A DNA stretch of 64,000 nt from an uncultured Chitinophagaceae bacterium. GTDB taxonomy: Bacteria > Bacteroidota > Bacteroidia > Chitinophagales > Chitinophagaceae. Positions 36,129 to 45,167 of the stretch are shown in pieces; within the stretch, counting starts at the first letter, position 1, and each line of letters opens with the position of its first letter. The stretch is from NCBI GenBank assembly GCA_936908745.1, contig CAKZFX010000011.1:434001-498000 (forward strand), given 5' to 3'. Under the pieces are notes generated by a model. It ran no database searches. It was given only the letters and a program-made list of their open reading frames with translations, and was not told the origin of the DNA. The position numbers were made by a program, and so were the translations under genes.

Positions 36129-36536
36129 ATGGATAAGATTATAATGATGAACGTACCTGGTTATAAATATGCTGATATTACAGAAAAGATTATTGGTGCA
36201 TCCATGAGGGTTCATCAAAAAATGCGCAATGGCTATACAGAATTAATTTACCAGCGCTGTCTATGTATCGAATTTCAAAAAGCAGGGCTTCGCTTTTCAG
36301 AAGAAACGGAACTGCCAATTTTCTATGATACTATTGAAGTAGGAAAACGAAGGGTTGATTTTTTAGTAGAGCAAAAAATCGTTCTTGAAATCAAAGCTGT
36401 TTCCGAGTTGACAGATGCACACCTTGCGCAGGGATTAAATTATTTAGAAATTCTGAATCTTGAAATTGGCTTGCTGATCAATTTTGGAGCGAAGCGGCTG
36501 GAATTTAAAAGACTGATCAATAATAAGAGACTATAA
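36129..36536 (+). CDS. GxxExxY-family protein
   Basis: A 135-residue protein. The eponymous GxxExxY motif is NGYTELIYQRCL. A second block RRVDFLVEQKIVLEIKAV has the D...ExK arrangement of PD-(D/E)XK nuclease-like folds, so a nucleic-acid role is possible. I chose the ATG at 36129; earlier GTG starts would overlap corA. A short inverted repeat (GTGGTT/AACCAC, 36106-36120) spans the corA stop codon. Codon use is AT-richer than corA, consistent with mobility known for this family. Confidence 0.8.
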   Translation: MDKIIMMNVPGYKYADITEKIIGASMRVHQKMRNGYTELIYQRCLCIEFQKAGLRFSEETELPIFYDTIEVGKRRVDFLVEQKIVLEIKAVSELTDAHLAQGLNYLEILNLEIGLLINFGAKRLEFKRLINNKRL

Positions 36537-36576
36537 CATCATTAGCATCATTTTCATCCTATAATCTGTGTTTTTG

Positions 36577-37083
36577 TTATCTTTTCTTATAAACCGGAAC
36601 AGTGCTGCAAGGCTCGCCGTACATAATACTCTTTGCTACGGGGCGGAGTAATTTCGTGATTTCGAGGTAGGCAAAATCGCCGATCGGGGTTTCGCCGCAG
36701 CCTTTTATCACCACTCTTTTATCAAGGTATTCGTTTACATCAATCGCAGCCAGGTTTTTCAGGAAAAGTGTCTTGTGGAGCTCTTTTTCGTCGCCCAGTG
36801 CCACTTCTTTGGCCACAGGTTGCAGGTAGCTTACCACCAGCATCCATGCCCAAACGGGAATTATCGCCTCTACGGAGCAGGTAACGGCCACGTTTTTATC
36901 CCGGTAAGGCTCCCAATCCAGCGTTTTCAGGGCTTCCCGAAAATCCTTTTCTTTCAGGATCAAACCCATAAAAAGGTGATTTTTCAGGTCAAAAACAACG
37001 TTTTCGCCCTTTGGATACCATTTTTCGAGGTCCAGGGTGATCAACCCGCTCTCGGCTACTTTATTGATAATCGGCTCACTCAT
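36577..37083 (-). CDS. DUF2480-family protein
   Basis: A 168-residue cytoplasmic protein whose whole length fits DUF2480: SGLITLDLEKWYPKGE at the start, FLKNLAAIDVNEYLDKRVVIKGCG in the middle and EITKLLRPVAKSIMYGEPCSTVP at the end. The family is confined mainly to Bacteroidota and has no known function. It stands alone, 108 bases downstream of the PpiD-like gene on the same strand and separated from it by a terminator. Confidence 0.85.
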   Translation of the reverse strand: MSEPIINKVAESGLITLDLEKWYPKGENVVFDLKNHLFMGLILKEKDFREALKTLDWEPYRDKNVAVTCSVEAIIPVWAWMLVVSYLQPVAKEVALGDEKELHKTLFLKNLAAIDVNEYLDKRVVIKGCGETPIGDFAYLEITKLLRPVAKSIMYGEPCSTVPVYKKR

Positions 37084-37135
37084 GCTGTAAAACTAACAAA
37101 TAGCGGCAACGCATTGTTTACGAGGCTGGAAAAAC

Positions 37136-37167
37136 AAAACCCCGGCCTTTTGAGGGGGCGGGGTTTT
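37136..37167 (-). terminator. Rho-independent terminator after the PpiD-like gene
   Basis: The arms AAAACCCCG (37136-37144) and CGGGGTTTT (37159-37167) are perfectly complementary. Read on the minus strand the hairpin lies 24 bases after the stop codon of the peptidylprolyl isomerase gene and ends in TTTTGTTTTT. Confidence 0.85.
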
Positions 37168-37191
37168 TAGCAGTTAGTACTGGTTTAGTAC

Positions 37192-39330
37192 TTAAAAGAA
37201 CTTAGACCGATTATCTTTCACATTCGCTGCTTGGCGCAATGCCTCAATTGGCTGCGAATATTGTGCTTGTTGTTTTAATTCCTGGTAACGGGCTTTCCGC
37301 TGCTCTGCCACGTTGGCATCAGACAGGGAAGTGGCCGAAACATTATCCACACGAACCACGTAAACGCCCTGTGCCCCTTCAATAGCTTCAGGAACCACTT
37401 TGCCACGGTTGGCCGGGTTAAAGGCCGCACCGACTACTTTAGACTCGTTGCCGATCACCGGGGAAATGCCACCCGACAGGCGAACGCTGTCAGCCGTTTC
37501 GATGGTTTTGCCCCATGTGCTGGCGGCCGCTTCCAAAGTTGAGATAGTGCCCAGTTGTTTTTTCATCAACTCGGCTTTTTTGTGGTTGCGCAGCACCGGC
37601 TCCACAAATGCTCTTGCTTTTGCCACAGAAGATGTTCCTTCCTTATTTATTTCGGTAACTACGGCTACCACGTAATCGCTGCCCACTTTTTCCGGCTCGA
37701 TTACCTGTCCGAGTTTCGCATCATAGATCTTTTTTACAAAAGAACGGGAAGCGCCTACGCCCATTACATCAAAAGCGGTTGGCAGAATGTTCGGGCCAAA
37801 GCCTTTTACATACCCTTTCGGTTTCCAGCTTTTCTCAAAATTTTCGTTGAAAGCTTTTTCATCACGGCTGCCGCCTGCAAACTGGCTGGCATCGTTGCTT
37901 GCTTTTCTTTCTGTTTCGTCGCTGGTAGTAATGGGTTCGCTGATATACGCTACTTTATAACCCGTAGCTGATCCTTTTTGCGACATGATCTCCATATAGT
38001 GATAACCAAAGTCTGTTTTTACCACACCTTTAGCACCCGGACCGTTGGTAAACATAAAGTCGTTGAACTCTGGCACCATTTGTCCGCTGCCTGTTTCATA
38101 CACTCCGCCTTTGTCTTTGCTGCCCGGATCATCAGAAACCTTAACGACCAATGAATCAAAACTCTGACCTGCTGCAATCACACGTTGTACGCTGTCAGCA
38201 ATTGCTTTTGCGGTAGCATCATCTTTTACCGTTATCATCTGGCCTGTTTGCGGGTCCTGTTGTTTGGTAGCGATCAGGATATGACGCACTTTCACTGAAT
38301 CAGGAATGGATCTTGCACCGATCAGTTTAGCCATGCTATAATTACCACCGTCCAGGTAAGGTCCGTAAACTGTACCTACCGGCGTTCTGAAAATAGAATC
38401 TTTGGAAGCGATCTGGATGGTTTTACCATTGATATAGCTATCATAGTAAGTGTCCACACCGTTTTTCTCCAGCCATACTTTAATATCCGGAGTTGATTGC
38501 ATTTCTGCTTTCAGGTTTTCCAGTTTTTGTTTTGTCGCCAATGTATCTGCGGCACTTGGAGCAGCGCTGAAAGAAACATACGCAATGCTGCGGCTTTCCG
38601 GTTGTTTGAAATCCGCTTTGTGTTTATTGATATAGTCAGCAATTTCCTGGTCCGTTACTTTAACTGTTGTGTCAACGATATCGCTGTATGGTTTTCTTAC
38701 CAATGAAACAGTGGCGATCTGGCTGTTGTCAACATTTTGTTTTTCCAGCAACCATTTTGGAGCATTCACACTGTTGATCAGCATAGAATTATACTTCTCT
38801 AATTTGCGTGACAATTCCACTTGCTCAATAAAGCTGTTGGCCATTTGCTTTCTTTGAGGATCATTGCTTTTCATGATCTCTTTAATCTGCGCAGCAGCCA
38901 CTACCGGATCATACTGGCCTGTTTGCGGATCAGTGAATTGTCTTTTAAATTCTTCTGATGGATTAGGACCACCAATGATACTGTTGTTCAGCTCTTTTTG
39001 AGAAACATCAATACCTAATTTGGCCAATTCTTCTTCGACCACCACTTTATATATCTGCTGGTTCCACACATCTTCGAGAGCTTTTTGACGGGCCGCTTCA
39101 TTAGGGTATCCTTGTCCCTGCAAGCTTTTCTCTTGTGCGTTTACCGCATTTTGAAACTCATCATAATCGATCTTTTTGCCATTCACACGACCAACGGTGG
39201 TTGACTGGCCGCCAAAGAAATTGCTTCTTCCGCTAAACGCATCCATGGCAATAAAGCCAAGCAATGACAATGCAATAATTACAACGGAAATCACAGCACC
39301 TCTTTCCCTGATTGTTTGAATAATAGACAT
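37192..39330 (-). CDS. PpiD-like peptidylprolyl isomerase / periplasmic chaperone
   Basis: A 712-residue membrane-anchored protein. I place the start at the ATG at 39330 (MSIIQTIRERGAVISVVIIA), because PpiD proteins begin just before the single transmembrane segment; the frame stays open for 93 more bases upstream. A SurA_N-like helical domain follows, then a parvulin domain near residues 345-450 (PDSVKVRHILIATKQQDPQTG; FDSLVVKVSDDPGSKDKGG; GYHYMEIM). It should assist folding of outer-membrane proteins. Its own terminator follows. Confidence 0.87.
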   Translation of the reverse strand: MSIIQTIRERGAVISVVIIALSLLGFIAMDAFSGRSNFFGGQSTTVGRVNGKKIDYDEFQNAVNAQEKSLQGQGYPNEAARQKALEDVWNQQIYKVVVEEELAKLGIDVSQKELNNSIIGGPNPSEEFKRQFTDPQTGQYDPVVAAAQIKEIMKSNDPQRKQMANSFIEQVELSRKLEKYNSMLINSVNAPKWLLEKQNVDNSQIATVSLVRKPYSDIVDTTVKVTDQEIADYINKHKADFKQPESRSIAYVSFSAAPSAADTLATKQKLENLKAEMQSTPDIKVWLEKNGVDTYYDSYINGKTIQIASKDSIFRTPVGTVYGPYLDGGNYSMAKLIGARSIPDSVKVRHILIATKQQDPQTGQMITVKDDATAKAIADSVQRVIAAGQSFDSLVVKVSDDPGSKDKGGVYETGSGQMVPEFNDFMFTNGPGAKGVVKTDFGYHYMEIMSQKGSATGYKVAYISEPITTSDETERKASNDASQFAGGSRDEKAFNENFEKSWKPKGYVKGFGPNILPTAFDVMGVGASRSFVKKIYDAKLGQVIEPEKVGSDYVVAVVTEINKEGTSSVAKARAFVEPVLRNHKKAELMKKQLGTISTLEAAASTWGKTIETADSVRLSGGISPVIGNESKVVGAAFNPANRGKVVPEAIEGAQGVYVVRVDNVSATSLSDANVAEQRKARYQELKQQAQYSQPIEALRQAANVKDNRSKFF

Positions 39331-39392
39331 ACGAATTTGTTCTGTTTTTGAAGGAGGGCAAAAATAGGGGAAAAACTGTGGAAAATACATAA

Positions 39393-39417
39393 AAAATGCC
39401 CGTTTGACGGGCATTTT
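39393..39417 (-). terminator. Rho-independent terminator after the S46 peptidase gene
   Basis: The arms AAAATGCCCG (39393-39402) and CGGGCATTTT (39408-39417) enclose a TTTGA loop. On the minus strand the hairpin follows the S46 stop codon by 33 bases and ends in a T-run (TTTTTTATG). It lies just upstream of the PpiD-like start. Confidence 0.85.
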
Positions 39418-39450
39418 GAGCAATGATATACCAGCCTGTGGCTGTGCGTT

Positions 39451-41622
39451 TTATTTCTTTTTGGGGTGTACCAGCTTCATTTCTTTTACCAGGTGACCGG
39501 CGCCGGCGTATTTATCTACTATAAATAGTACATAGCGGATGTCCACCATAATATTACGGCAAATAGAAGGGTCGTAGTTGATATCGCTCATGGTTCCTTC
39601 CCACACACGGTCAAAATTGAGCCCTACGAGGTTTCCGTAGGCATCCAGGGCCGGGCTTCCGGAGTTGCCACCCGTGGTATGGTTGCTGGCGATAAAGCAA
39701 ACCGGCATTTTGCCGTTTTTGCCATACGGGCCATAATCTTTGCTGGCATACAGGCTGCGCAGTTTTTCGGGCACATCAAATTCGTAATCGCCGGGTATAT
39801 ATTTATCCATCACACCATCGAGATATGTATAATAGTCATATTTCACAGCGTCGCGGGCATTGTAGCCTTTTACATTGCCATAGGTTACACGCAACGTGCT
39901 GTTGGCATCAGGGTAAAATTTGCGTTCTTTCATCACATCCATTTGCGCCTGCATATACTGGCGTTGCAATCCATTGATACGGTTTTGTGTTTCGTTCAAT
40001 GTAGGCTGCACTTCCGTTTGATATACTTTCAATACATCACGGTAAAGTTGGATCGCTTTGTTTTCTTTCAATGTAGCCACCAACAATGCAGGCGCCGTTT
40101 GCAACCATTGTTTGACCTGGTTGGCATTCCCGATCTGCGACTCCGCATATAGTTTTTCCGCCAGTTGTTTATACGAGTTGTTATTATCCGCCAGCATTTT
40201 TTTCAGCAATGGCGAAACATATTTTGCGTCCTGGTCTTTTACATACATTTCCATCAGCACTTCAAATAACTGTTTGTCCACTTTTTCATTGTACTCGCCA
40301 AAAAGACCTTCAAACACATCTTTTACAATAGGCAGGCGTTTATTGAAACCTGCTTCGCCGTCTTTTTCATAGGCAGTGATCAATGAAGTTAATTGCGCGG
40401 AAATACCCAACATTTCCACTCTTGAAGTGATCTCTGTAAAATAATCTCGTGCATACCCATACGGTTTAATCGTTGCGTAAGCCGCTTCCAGGTCTCCTAA
40501 TAAAGTACCATATTCCTGTTTCCATTGCGGGTTGGCATCCACTCTTTTTTGAAACTCGGCTTCATAGGTTTTCTTTTTGCCCACTCCGTCTGTTCTTGTC
40601 AGGCCCAATACTTCGCCCTGCCATTTTTTATAATAATTCTGAACGCTGGCATATTTAGCTGCATACTGAATTTTGATCTGCTCATCATTGCGCATAAAGT
40701 TGTCCATCACGCCCAATGCTTTTTCGCGGATATTAATTTTTGCCGGATCGTTGACGGTCATGATCTGGTCAACAGCAGAAGAATGTAAATACTCCGTGGT
40801 GCGGCCGGGAAAACCAAAGACCATGGTGAAATCATTTTCTGCAACACCATCCATCGCTATCGCCAATGATTTTTTTGGTACATACGGCACATTGTCTGCC
40901 GAATATTTAGCCGGTTTATTATCCTTGCCGGCATAGATGCGGAACATGGAGAAATCGCCGGTGTGGCGTGGCCAGCTCCAGTTGTCGGTGTCTTTACCAA
41001 AATTACCAATGCTCGAAGGTGGCGCTCCCACTAAACGTACGTCATCATAGCGTTCGGTGATGAACATATAATATTGGTTATTTTCAAAAAAGCCACGGAC
41101 AAAACTATCCTGGTAGCTTTCTTTTTTAGCAGCCGAACGAACGGCATTGATATTTTTATCTACCTGCGATTGTCTTTCGCTTTCTGTCATGTTTTTGGTA
41201 ACGCCGGCCATTACCTGTTTCGTCACATCCTCGATGCGCACGATAAAGGTTACAAACAGGCTGGGATTGGGAATTTCTTCCGCATGGGTTTTGGCCCAGA
41301 AACCATCTCTTATATAATTATTATCCAGCGTGGAATGGTTTTGTATCGCGTCAAAACCACAGTGGTGGTTTGTCAGCACCAACCCTTTGGAAGAGATCAC
41401 TTCGCCGGTGCAGAAACCGCCAAAGCTTACAATCGCATCTTTCAGGCTGCCGCTGTTGATACTATAAATATCCTTAGCGCTGATTTTCATACCAAGGCTT
41501 TTCATCTGTTTTTCATTCATCTTTTCCAGCAGCAGGGGGAGCCACATTCCTTCGTCTGCTTTGGCAAACAGGGTGGCTACTAATAAGGTAAACGCAAGCA
41601 ATAATTGTTTTAAAAACTTCAT
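39451..41622 (-). CDS. S46-family dipeptidyl peptidase (DPP7/DPP11), likely acidic-residue specific
   Basis: A 723-residue exported serine peptidase with signal peptide ending LFAKA near residue 22. The catalytic His lies in LTNHHCGFDAIQ (residues 85-89) and the nucleophile is Ser654 in TGGNSGSPALDAYGN. Eighteen residues later is Arg672 (LNFDRVWEG). In Porphyromonas gingivalis enzymes an Arg at this offset marks DPP11 (cleavage after Asp/Glu), whereas DPP7 has Gly. It would release dipeptides from oligopeptides in the periplasm, supporting peptide use as a nutrient. The gene reads away from the putative origin. Confidence 0.88.
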   Translation of the reverse strand: MKFLKQLLLAFTLLVATLFAKADEGMWLPLLLEKMNEKQMKSLGMKISAKDIYSINSGSLKDAIVSFGGFCTGEVISSKGLVLTNHHCGFDAIQNHSTLDNNYIRDGFWAKTHAEEIPNPSLFVTFIVRIEDVTKQVMAGVTKNMTESERQSQVDKNINAVRSAAKKESYQDSFVRGFFENNQYYMFITERYDDVRLVGAPPSSIGNFGKDTDNWSWPRHTGDFSMFRIYAGKDNKPAKYSADNVPYVPKKSLAIAMDGVAENDFTMVFGFPGRTTEYLHSSAVDQIMTVNDPAKINIREKALGVMDNFMRNDEQIKIQYAAKYASVQNYYKKWQGEVLGLTRTDGVGKKKTYEAEFQKRVDANPQWKQEYGTLLGDLEAAYATIKPYGYARDYFTEITSRVEMLGISAQLTSLITAYEKDGEAGFNKRLPIVKDVFEGLFGEYNEKVDKQLFEVLMEMYVKDQDAKYVSPLLKKMLADNNNSYKQLAEKLYAESQIGNANQVKQWLQTAPALLVATLKENKAIQLYRDVLKVYQTEVQPTLNETQNRINGLQRQYMQAQMDVMKERKFYPDANSTLRVTYGNVKGYNARDAVKYDYYTYLDGVMDKYIPGDYEFDVPEKLRSLYASKDYGPYGKNGKMPVCFIASNHTTGGNSGSPALDAYGNLVGLNFDRVWEGTMSDINYDPSICRNIMVDIRYVLFIVDKYAGAGHLVKEMKLVHPKKK

Positions 41623-41823
41623 CTGTAAAATTTTAAAGCGTTAAAAATAGAACATTTGACATAAAGCGGTTTTCCGCTGGTGGAAACGCTTTTCTTCCAG
41701 GTTGTTCTTCGTGCCGATGAAGAACCTACCAGGCACGCCGATTGCTATATTATATATATAACAATCATGCTGCGTAACTGCGCCAGGCGTTTTCACAACC
41801 CGTCTTTTTCTCCCCATCGGCCT

Positions 41824-42204
41824 GTGAATGGAGTAAAATTTATGTGAATAACCGGCTGTGAAACGTGGATATGAAACTTAATGATTAGGCGCTAAAATGT
41901 GAGTTGGTCAAAATCAGGCGACCCCCGGTTCGGATTTGACCAGTTGTTCTACATCAATCCACATTTTTACTTTTCCGTTTTGTTCAATTAGTTTTTCAAC
42001 GGCTGTTCTTAACAGGACTGTGGATTACATCGTCAAACACAGGCCGGGCGTTAAAACAATATGTGGATTTCGCTGTTTTTGATGTGAATAACCGTTCCAT
42101 ATTAACTTTGTAAAAAATAATTGTTACGGGTTATCCACGAATCCACAGTCATAATAATAATAAGCTCTTTTTATAAAAATTATATTATTAATACTATTGT
42201 ATTT
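41824..42204. other. Candidate chromosomal origin of replication (oriC)
   Basis: This lies in a 676-base gene-free gap. Two 9-mers match TTWTNCACA exactly on the minus strand (TGTGAATAA at 41843-41851 and 42083-42091, both followed by CCG). Two more differ by one base from TTATCCACA (42019-42027 minus, 42131-42139 plus), and five weaker ones lie at 41824, 41864, 41955, 42062 and 42139. They are followed by ATAATAATAATAAG (42150-42163), resembling DnaA-trio sequence, and by an AT-rich tract to about 42204 that could unwind. The flanking genes read outwards in both directions. dnaA itself is not in the window. Confidence 0.65.
42078..42110 (+). promoter_or_regulatory. Full Bacteroidota promoter upstream of nadA, overlapping a DnaA box
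   Basis: TTTG (42078-42081), a 21-base spacer and TAACTTTG (42103-42110) match the Bacteroidota sigma consensus TTTG-N19-21-TAnnTTTG. The spacer contains the exact DnaA-box-like TGTGAATAA (42083-42091). Transcription would run through the AT-rich tract into nadA, with a leader of about 180 bases. Confidence 0.6.
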
Positions 42205-42298
42205 AGAAAGGGGTTTGAAAAATTTGTTTTGAAAAATTGGATTCGGCGATGGAATATTGCCACCTGATATTTTTTAACCGGCGAAAAAAGAAAACGAA

Positions 42299-43309
42299 AT
42301 GGACACAGCAACAATCAACGAGGCAAAAGCAAATGTGACAAAGCGTGGTTTTTTGGATATCGAGCTCGATCCTACGCTGGACCTCTTTGCCGCGATCGAA
42401 CGGTTGAAAAAAGAAAAAAACGCCGTGGTGCTGGCCCACTACTACCAGGAGCCGGATATCCAGGATGTGGCGGATTATATCGGCGATAGCCTTGGCCTTG
42501 CACAGCAGGCCGAAAAAACGACTGCGGACATGATCGTGTTTGCCGGTGTGCATTTCATGGCCGAGACGGCCAAGATACTGAACCCGACCAAAAAAGTGGT
42601 GATCCCCGATCTGAAAGCCGGTTGCTCCCTCAGCGACAGCTGTCCGCCACCCTTGTTTCAAAAATTCAAAGAGCAACATCCTGACCATGTGGTCGTGAGT
42701 TATATCAACTGCAGCGCCGGTATCAAAGCCCTTAGCGATGTGATCGTAACCAGCAGCAATGCAAAGATCATTGTTGAAAGTTTTCCAAAGGACCAGAAAA
42801 TCATTTTTGCACCGGATAAAAACCTCGGCGCTTATATCAACAAAGTGACCGGAAGAAATATGTTATTGTGGAACGGCGCCTGTATGGTGCATGAAATTTT
42901 TAGTTTGGAAAAGATCACCAGGTTGAAAGTGCGTCACCCGCAAGCTAAGTTGATCGCTCACCCGGAGTGTGAAGATCCTATACTGCGCATAGCAGACTAT
43001 ATCGGCTCCACCACGGGCTTATTGAAGTACACGCAGACGGATGATGCTAAAGAATACATCGTGGCCACAGAGACCGGTATTTTACACCAGATGATGAAGG
43101 CCAACCCCCACAAAACATTTATTCCTGCACCACCGAACAACAGTTGCGCCTGCAACGATTGCCCGCACATGAAACTAAACTCCCTCGAAAAGTTATATCT
43201 CTGCATGGAGTATGAAACACCGGAAATCAATATGCCGGAGGAGCTGCGCCTGGCAGCTAAAAAACCGATTGACCGGATGCTGGAGATCAGTGCGCAGGCG
43301 GGGTTGTAG
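42299..43309 (+). CDS. nadA: Quinolinate synthase
   Basis: A 336-residue [4Fe-4S] enzyme that condenses iminoaspartate with dihydroxyacetone phosphate to quinolinate, the first committed intermediate of NAD synthesis. Family marks are VVLAHYYQEPDIQDVADYIGDSLGLAQQ, FAGVHFMAETAKIL, DLKAGCSLSDSCPP, YINCSAGIKALSD, NGACMVHEIFS and the C-terminal NSCACNDCPHMKLN; cluster Cys lie in the third, fifth and last. nadD is about 9 kb to the right. nadB and nadC are not adjacent. The gene is the first to the right of the putative origin. Confidence 0.93.
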   Translation: MDTATINEAKANVTKRGFLDIELDPTLDLFAAIERLKKEKNAVVLAHYYQEPDIQDVADYIGDSLGLAQQAEKTTADMIVFAGVHFMAETAKILNPTKKVVIPDLKAGCSLSDSCPPPLFQKFKEQHPDHVVVSYINCSAGIKALSDVIVTSSNAKIIVESFPKDQKIIFAPDKNLGAYINKVTGRNMLLWNGACMVHEIFSLEKITRLKVRHPQAKLIAHPECEDPILRIADYIGSTTGLLKYTQTDDAKEYIVATETGILHQMMKANPHKTFIPAPPNNSCACNDCPHMKLNSLEKLYLCMEYETPEINMPEELRLAAKKPIDRMLEISAQAGL

Positions 43310-43380
43310 AAAGAACTACGATTAGCAGGATTTTATCTAGATTAAGAAGAAATTGTATCACTCTTGAAATAAATTTCTTT

Positions 43381-43977
43381 ATGAAGTATTTCTTACTACT
43401 AAGTATTTGCTTTTCTACATATACTTTTGGACAAGAAATTGTATTTGATACAACACATCGTCAATTACATAATAAAAATTACAATTATTATGAAAAGGTA
43501 AATCTCAGTGTGATTGATTCTTTAGAATTATGGAGTTTTTCATTTGATCCCAATTATCGTGGATATGTAGTAGATTCTATTAAAAGTTTGGGGAGGTTAA
43601 AGTTTTGGAGAAAGGTGCCTATTGATGATATAGTAAACGATACGCTTTACAGAATGGGATGGACTCCTAAAATGGATTTTGATGTATATAGTATAAAAGA
43701 TTCTTCTTTTGTGTTTAATCAGTCATTAAAAACAAAGTTAAGTTCAAGTTGTATGGATTTATTTGTGGGTGGAGACATAATTTGGAGTAATAATTTTTTG
43801 TTTTTAAACAGGGATGTTTGCCTGGATTGTATAAGATTTGGACAGCTTACTGATTATTGCAGACCCATTATTAACTATATTTTTTCTAAGGCTGACAGAA
43901 ATAACATAACAACTATTGAAAGTTTAGTTAAACAGTTTCCTATTGAGGAAAAGAAACTATCTAAATTGAAAGAATGA
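43381..43977 (+). CDS. Hypothetical AT-rich exported protein
   Basis: A 198-residue protein with a signal peptide (MKYFLLLSICFSTYTFGQ). The mature part contains WKVP-like aromatic patches and a few Cys (SSSCMDLF, RDVCLDCIRFG, DYCRPI) that may form disulfides. I recognise no family. Its coding sequence is markedly AT-richer than nadA and the downstream genes, which suggests recent acquisition or weak constraint. It is convergent with ctlX, with only five bases between the stop codons. Confidence 0.6.
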   Translation: MKYFLLLSICFSTYTFGQEIVFDTTHRQLHNKNYNYYEKVNLSVIDSLELWSFSFDPNYRGYVVDSIKSLGRLKFWRKVPIDDIVNDTLYRMGWTPKMDFDVYSIKDSSFVFNQSLKTKLSSSCMDLFVGGDIIWSNNFLFLNRDVCLDCIRFGQLTDYCRPIINYIFSKADRNNITTIESLVKQFPIEEKKLSKLKE

Positions 43978-43982
43978 TAGTA

Positions 43983-44900
43983 TTACCCTCTATCCAAAAA
44001 TACCTCCGCCACCATACACCTCACACTCCCACCACCCACCAGCTCAATAGTAGGAATACTGATCGGTAATAACCGTGTCAAACTTTCCAATACTTCTTTC
44101 TGTTCCTTACGCAAAGAATTATACGCCGTTTGACTTAACAATAAAATCAATTCGCCTTTACTATTCTTCACCTGCAATAAATTCCCGGCGAAGGATTGCA
44201 TCTGTTCCCTTGTAATTGGTATAATGCGATGTCCGGTGGATTGTAATAACTGCCGCACTGCGATCAACTCCCACTCTTCTTCTATCGCCTCTTCACAGAG
44301 TACACAAAAGCCTTCGCCCAAGGCCATCATCACATTGGTATGATATATTGGCCTACCTTCTTTATCTGTTGCCAAAAAAACGATCGCCTGGTAATGATTG
44401 GTGGCCGCATACTTTTCCAGCAAAGGCAAACTGGTGCGTTCGGAAATAGCCGCATAGATCATCTTTTCATCGTGGTCAATGACCATACTGCCCGTGCCTT
44501 CTAAGAAACGTCCTTCCACTTCATATTCACTCCAGTCCTGCATAGCTGTTACAACAAAGTGTTCACTCAGCCATTGCAGTATATCTTCCCGCTTCTCTGC
44601 ACGACGCTGCGGCGCATACATGGGGAAAACAGAAACCGTTCCCGAAGGAGATGTGCTGATCCAGTTATTGGGAAATACGGCATCCGGTTTTGCAGGCGTT
44701 GCAGTGTCTTCAATCACATGCACATTAATGTTGTGTTCTTTTAATAAGGACACCATCGCATCAAACTCCGCCAATGCTTTTTGATGAATTTCTGTACCAC
44801 TAATAGACAACTGCTGCTGGAAATGGTTATTGGCTGCCGTCTCTTCATTGTAGCCAAAGGCAGCAGGACGAACCATTAGTATGTGTGAGGCGATAGTCAT
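43983..44900 (-). CDS. ctlX: Amidinotransferase-fold hydrolase, CtlX-like (citrulline hydrolase)
   Basis: A 305-residue protein starting MTIASHILMVRPAAFGYNEETAANNHFQ, the characteristic CtlX opening. The catalytic His is in GRPIYHTNVMMALGEGF and the nucleophilic Cys is in the C-terminal VGGGSVRCMVAEVF. CtlX enzymes hydrolyse citrulline to ornithine, ammonia and CO2, and activity on related guanidino or ureido compounds is possible. The ATG at 44900 avoids overlap with the pterin dehydratase gene, which ends 7 bases upstream. Confidence 0.82.
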   Translation of the reverse strand: MTIASHILMVRPAAFGYNEETAANNHFQQQLSISGTEIHQKALAEFDAMVSLLKEHNINVHVIEDTATPAKPDAVFPNNWISTSPSGTVSVFPMYAPQRRAEKREDILQWLSEHFVVTAMQDWSEYEVEGRFLEGTGSMVIDHDEKMIYAAISERTSLPLLEKYAATNHYQAIVFLATDKEGRPIYHTNVMMALGEGFCVLCEEAIEEEWELIAVRQLLQSTGHRIIPITREQMQSFAGNLLQVKNSKGELILLLSQTAYNSLRKEQKEVLESLTRLLPISIPTIELVGGGSVRCMVAEVFLDRG

Positions 44901-44907
44901 GGTTTTT

Positions 44908-45138
44908 TTAAGCAACAGCATCGATCTGTACGGCCAGCTTATGATCTTTCTCCGTCACAATATCACCGGCATCATGCGTACTCAGCCAGATCTCCACCGT
45001 ATTGTAAACGTTTGTCCACAGCGGGTGATGGTCCATCTTCTCAGCTTCAATCGCCACTCTTGTCATAAAGGCAAAAGCCTCGCTAAAATTTTTAAACTTG
45101 AATTTGCGGTATAGTTTATTGTCTGTTTCCTGCCACAT
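44908..45138 (-). CDS. 4a-hydroxytetrahydrobiopterin dehydratase
   Basis: A 76-residue protein matching the pterin-4a-carbinolamine dehydratase (PhhB/DCoH) signature: EAEKMDHHPLWTNVYNTVEIWL then STHDAGDIVTEKDHKLA. It recycles the oxidised pterin cofactor of aromatic amino acid hydroxylases, although no hydroxylase gene is nearby. It is shorter than the usual ~100 residues because the N-terminal segment is reduced (starts WQETDNKLYRKFKF). It is co-directional and close-coupled with ctlX. Confidence 0.9.
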   Translation of the reverse strand: MWQETDNKLYRKFKFKNFSEAFAFMTRVAIEAEKMDHHPLWTNVYNTVEIWLSTHDAGDIVTEKDHKLAVQIDAVA

Positions 45139-45167
45139 GGAATTTGAGATTTAAAAGTTTGTAATTT

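Noticed and set aside
37136..37167. Riboswitch or attenuator upstream of DUF2480
   Set aside because: The hairpin is a simple bidirectional-type terminator correctly placed after the PpiD-like gene.
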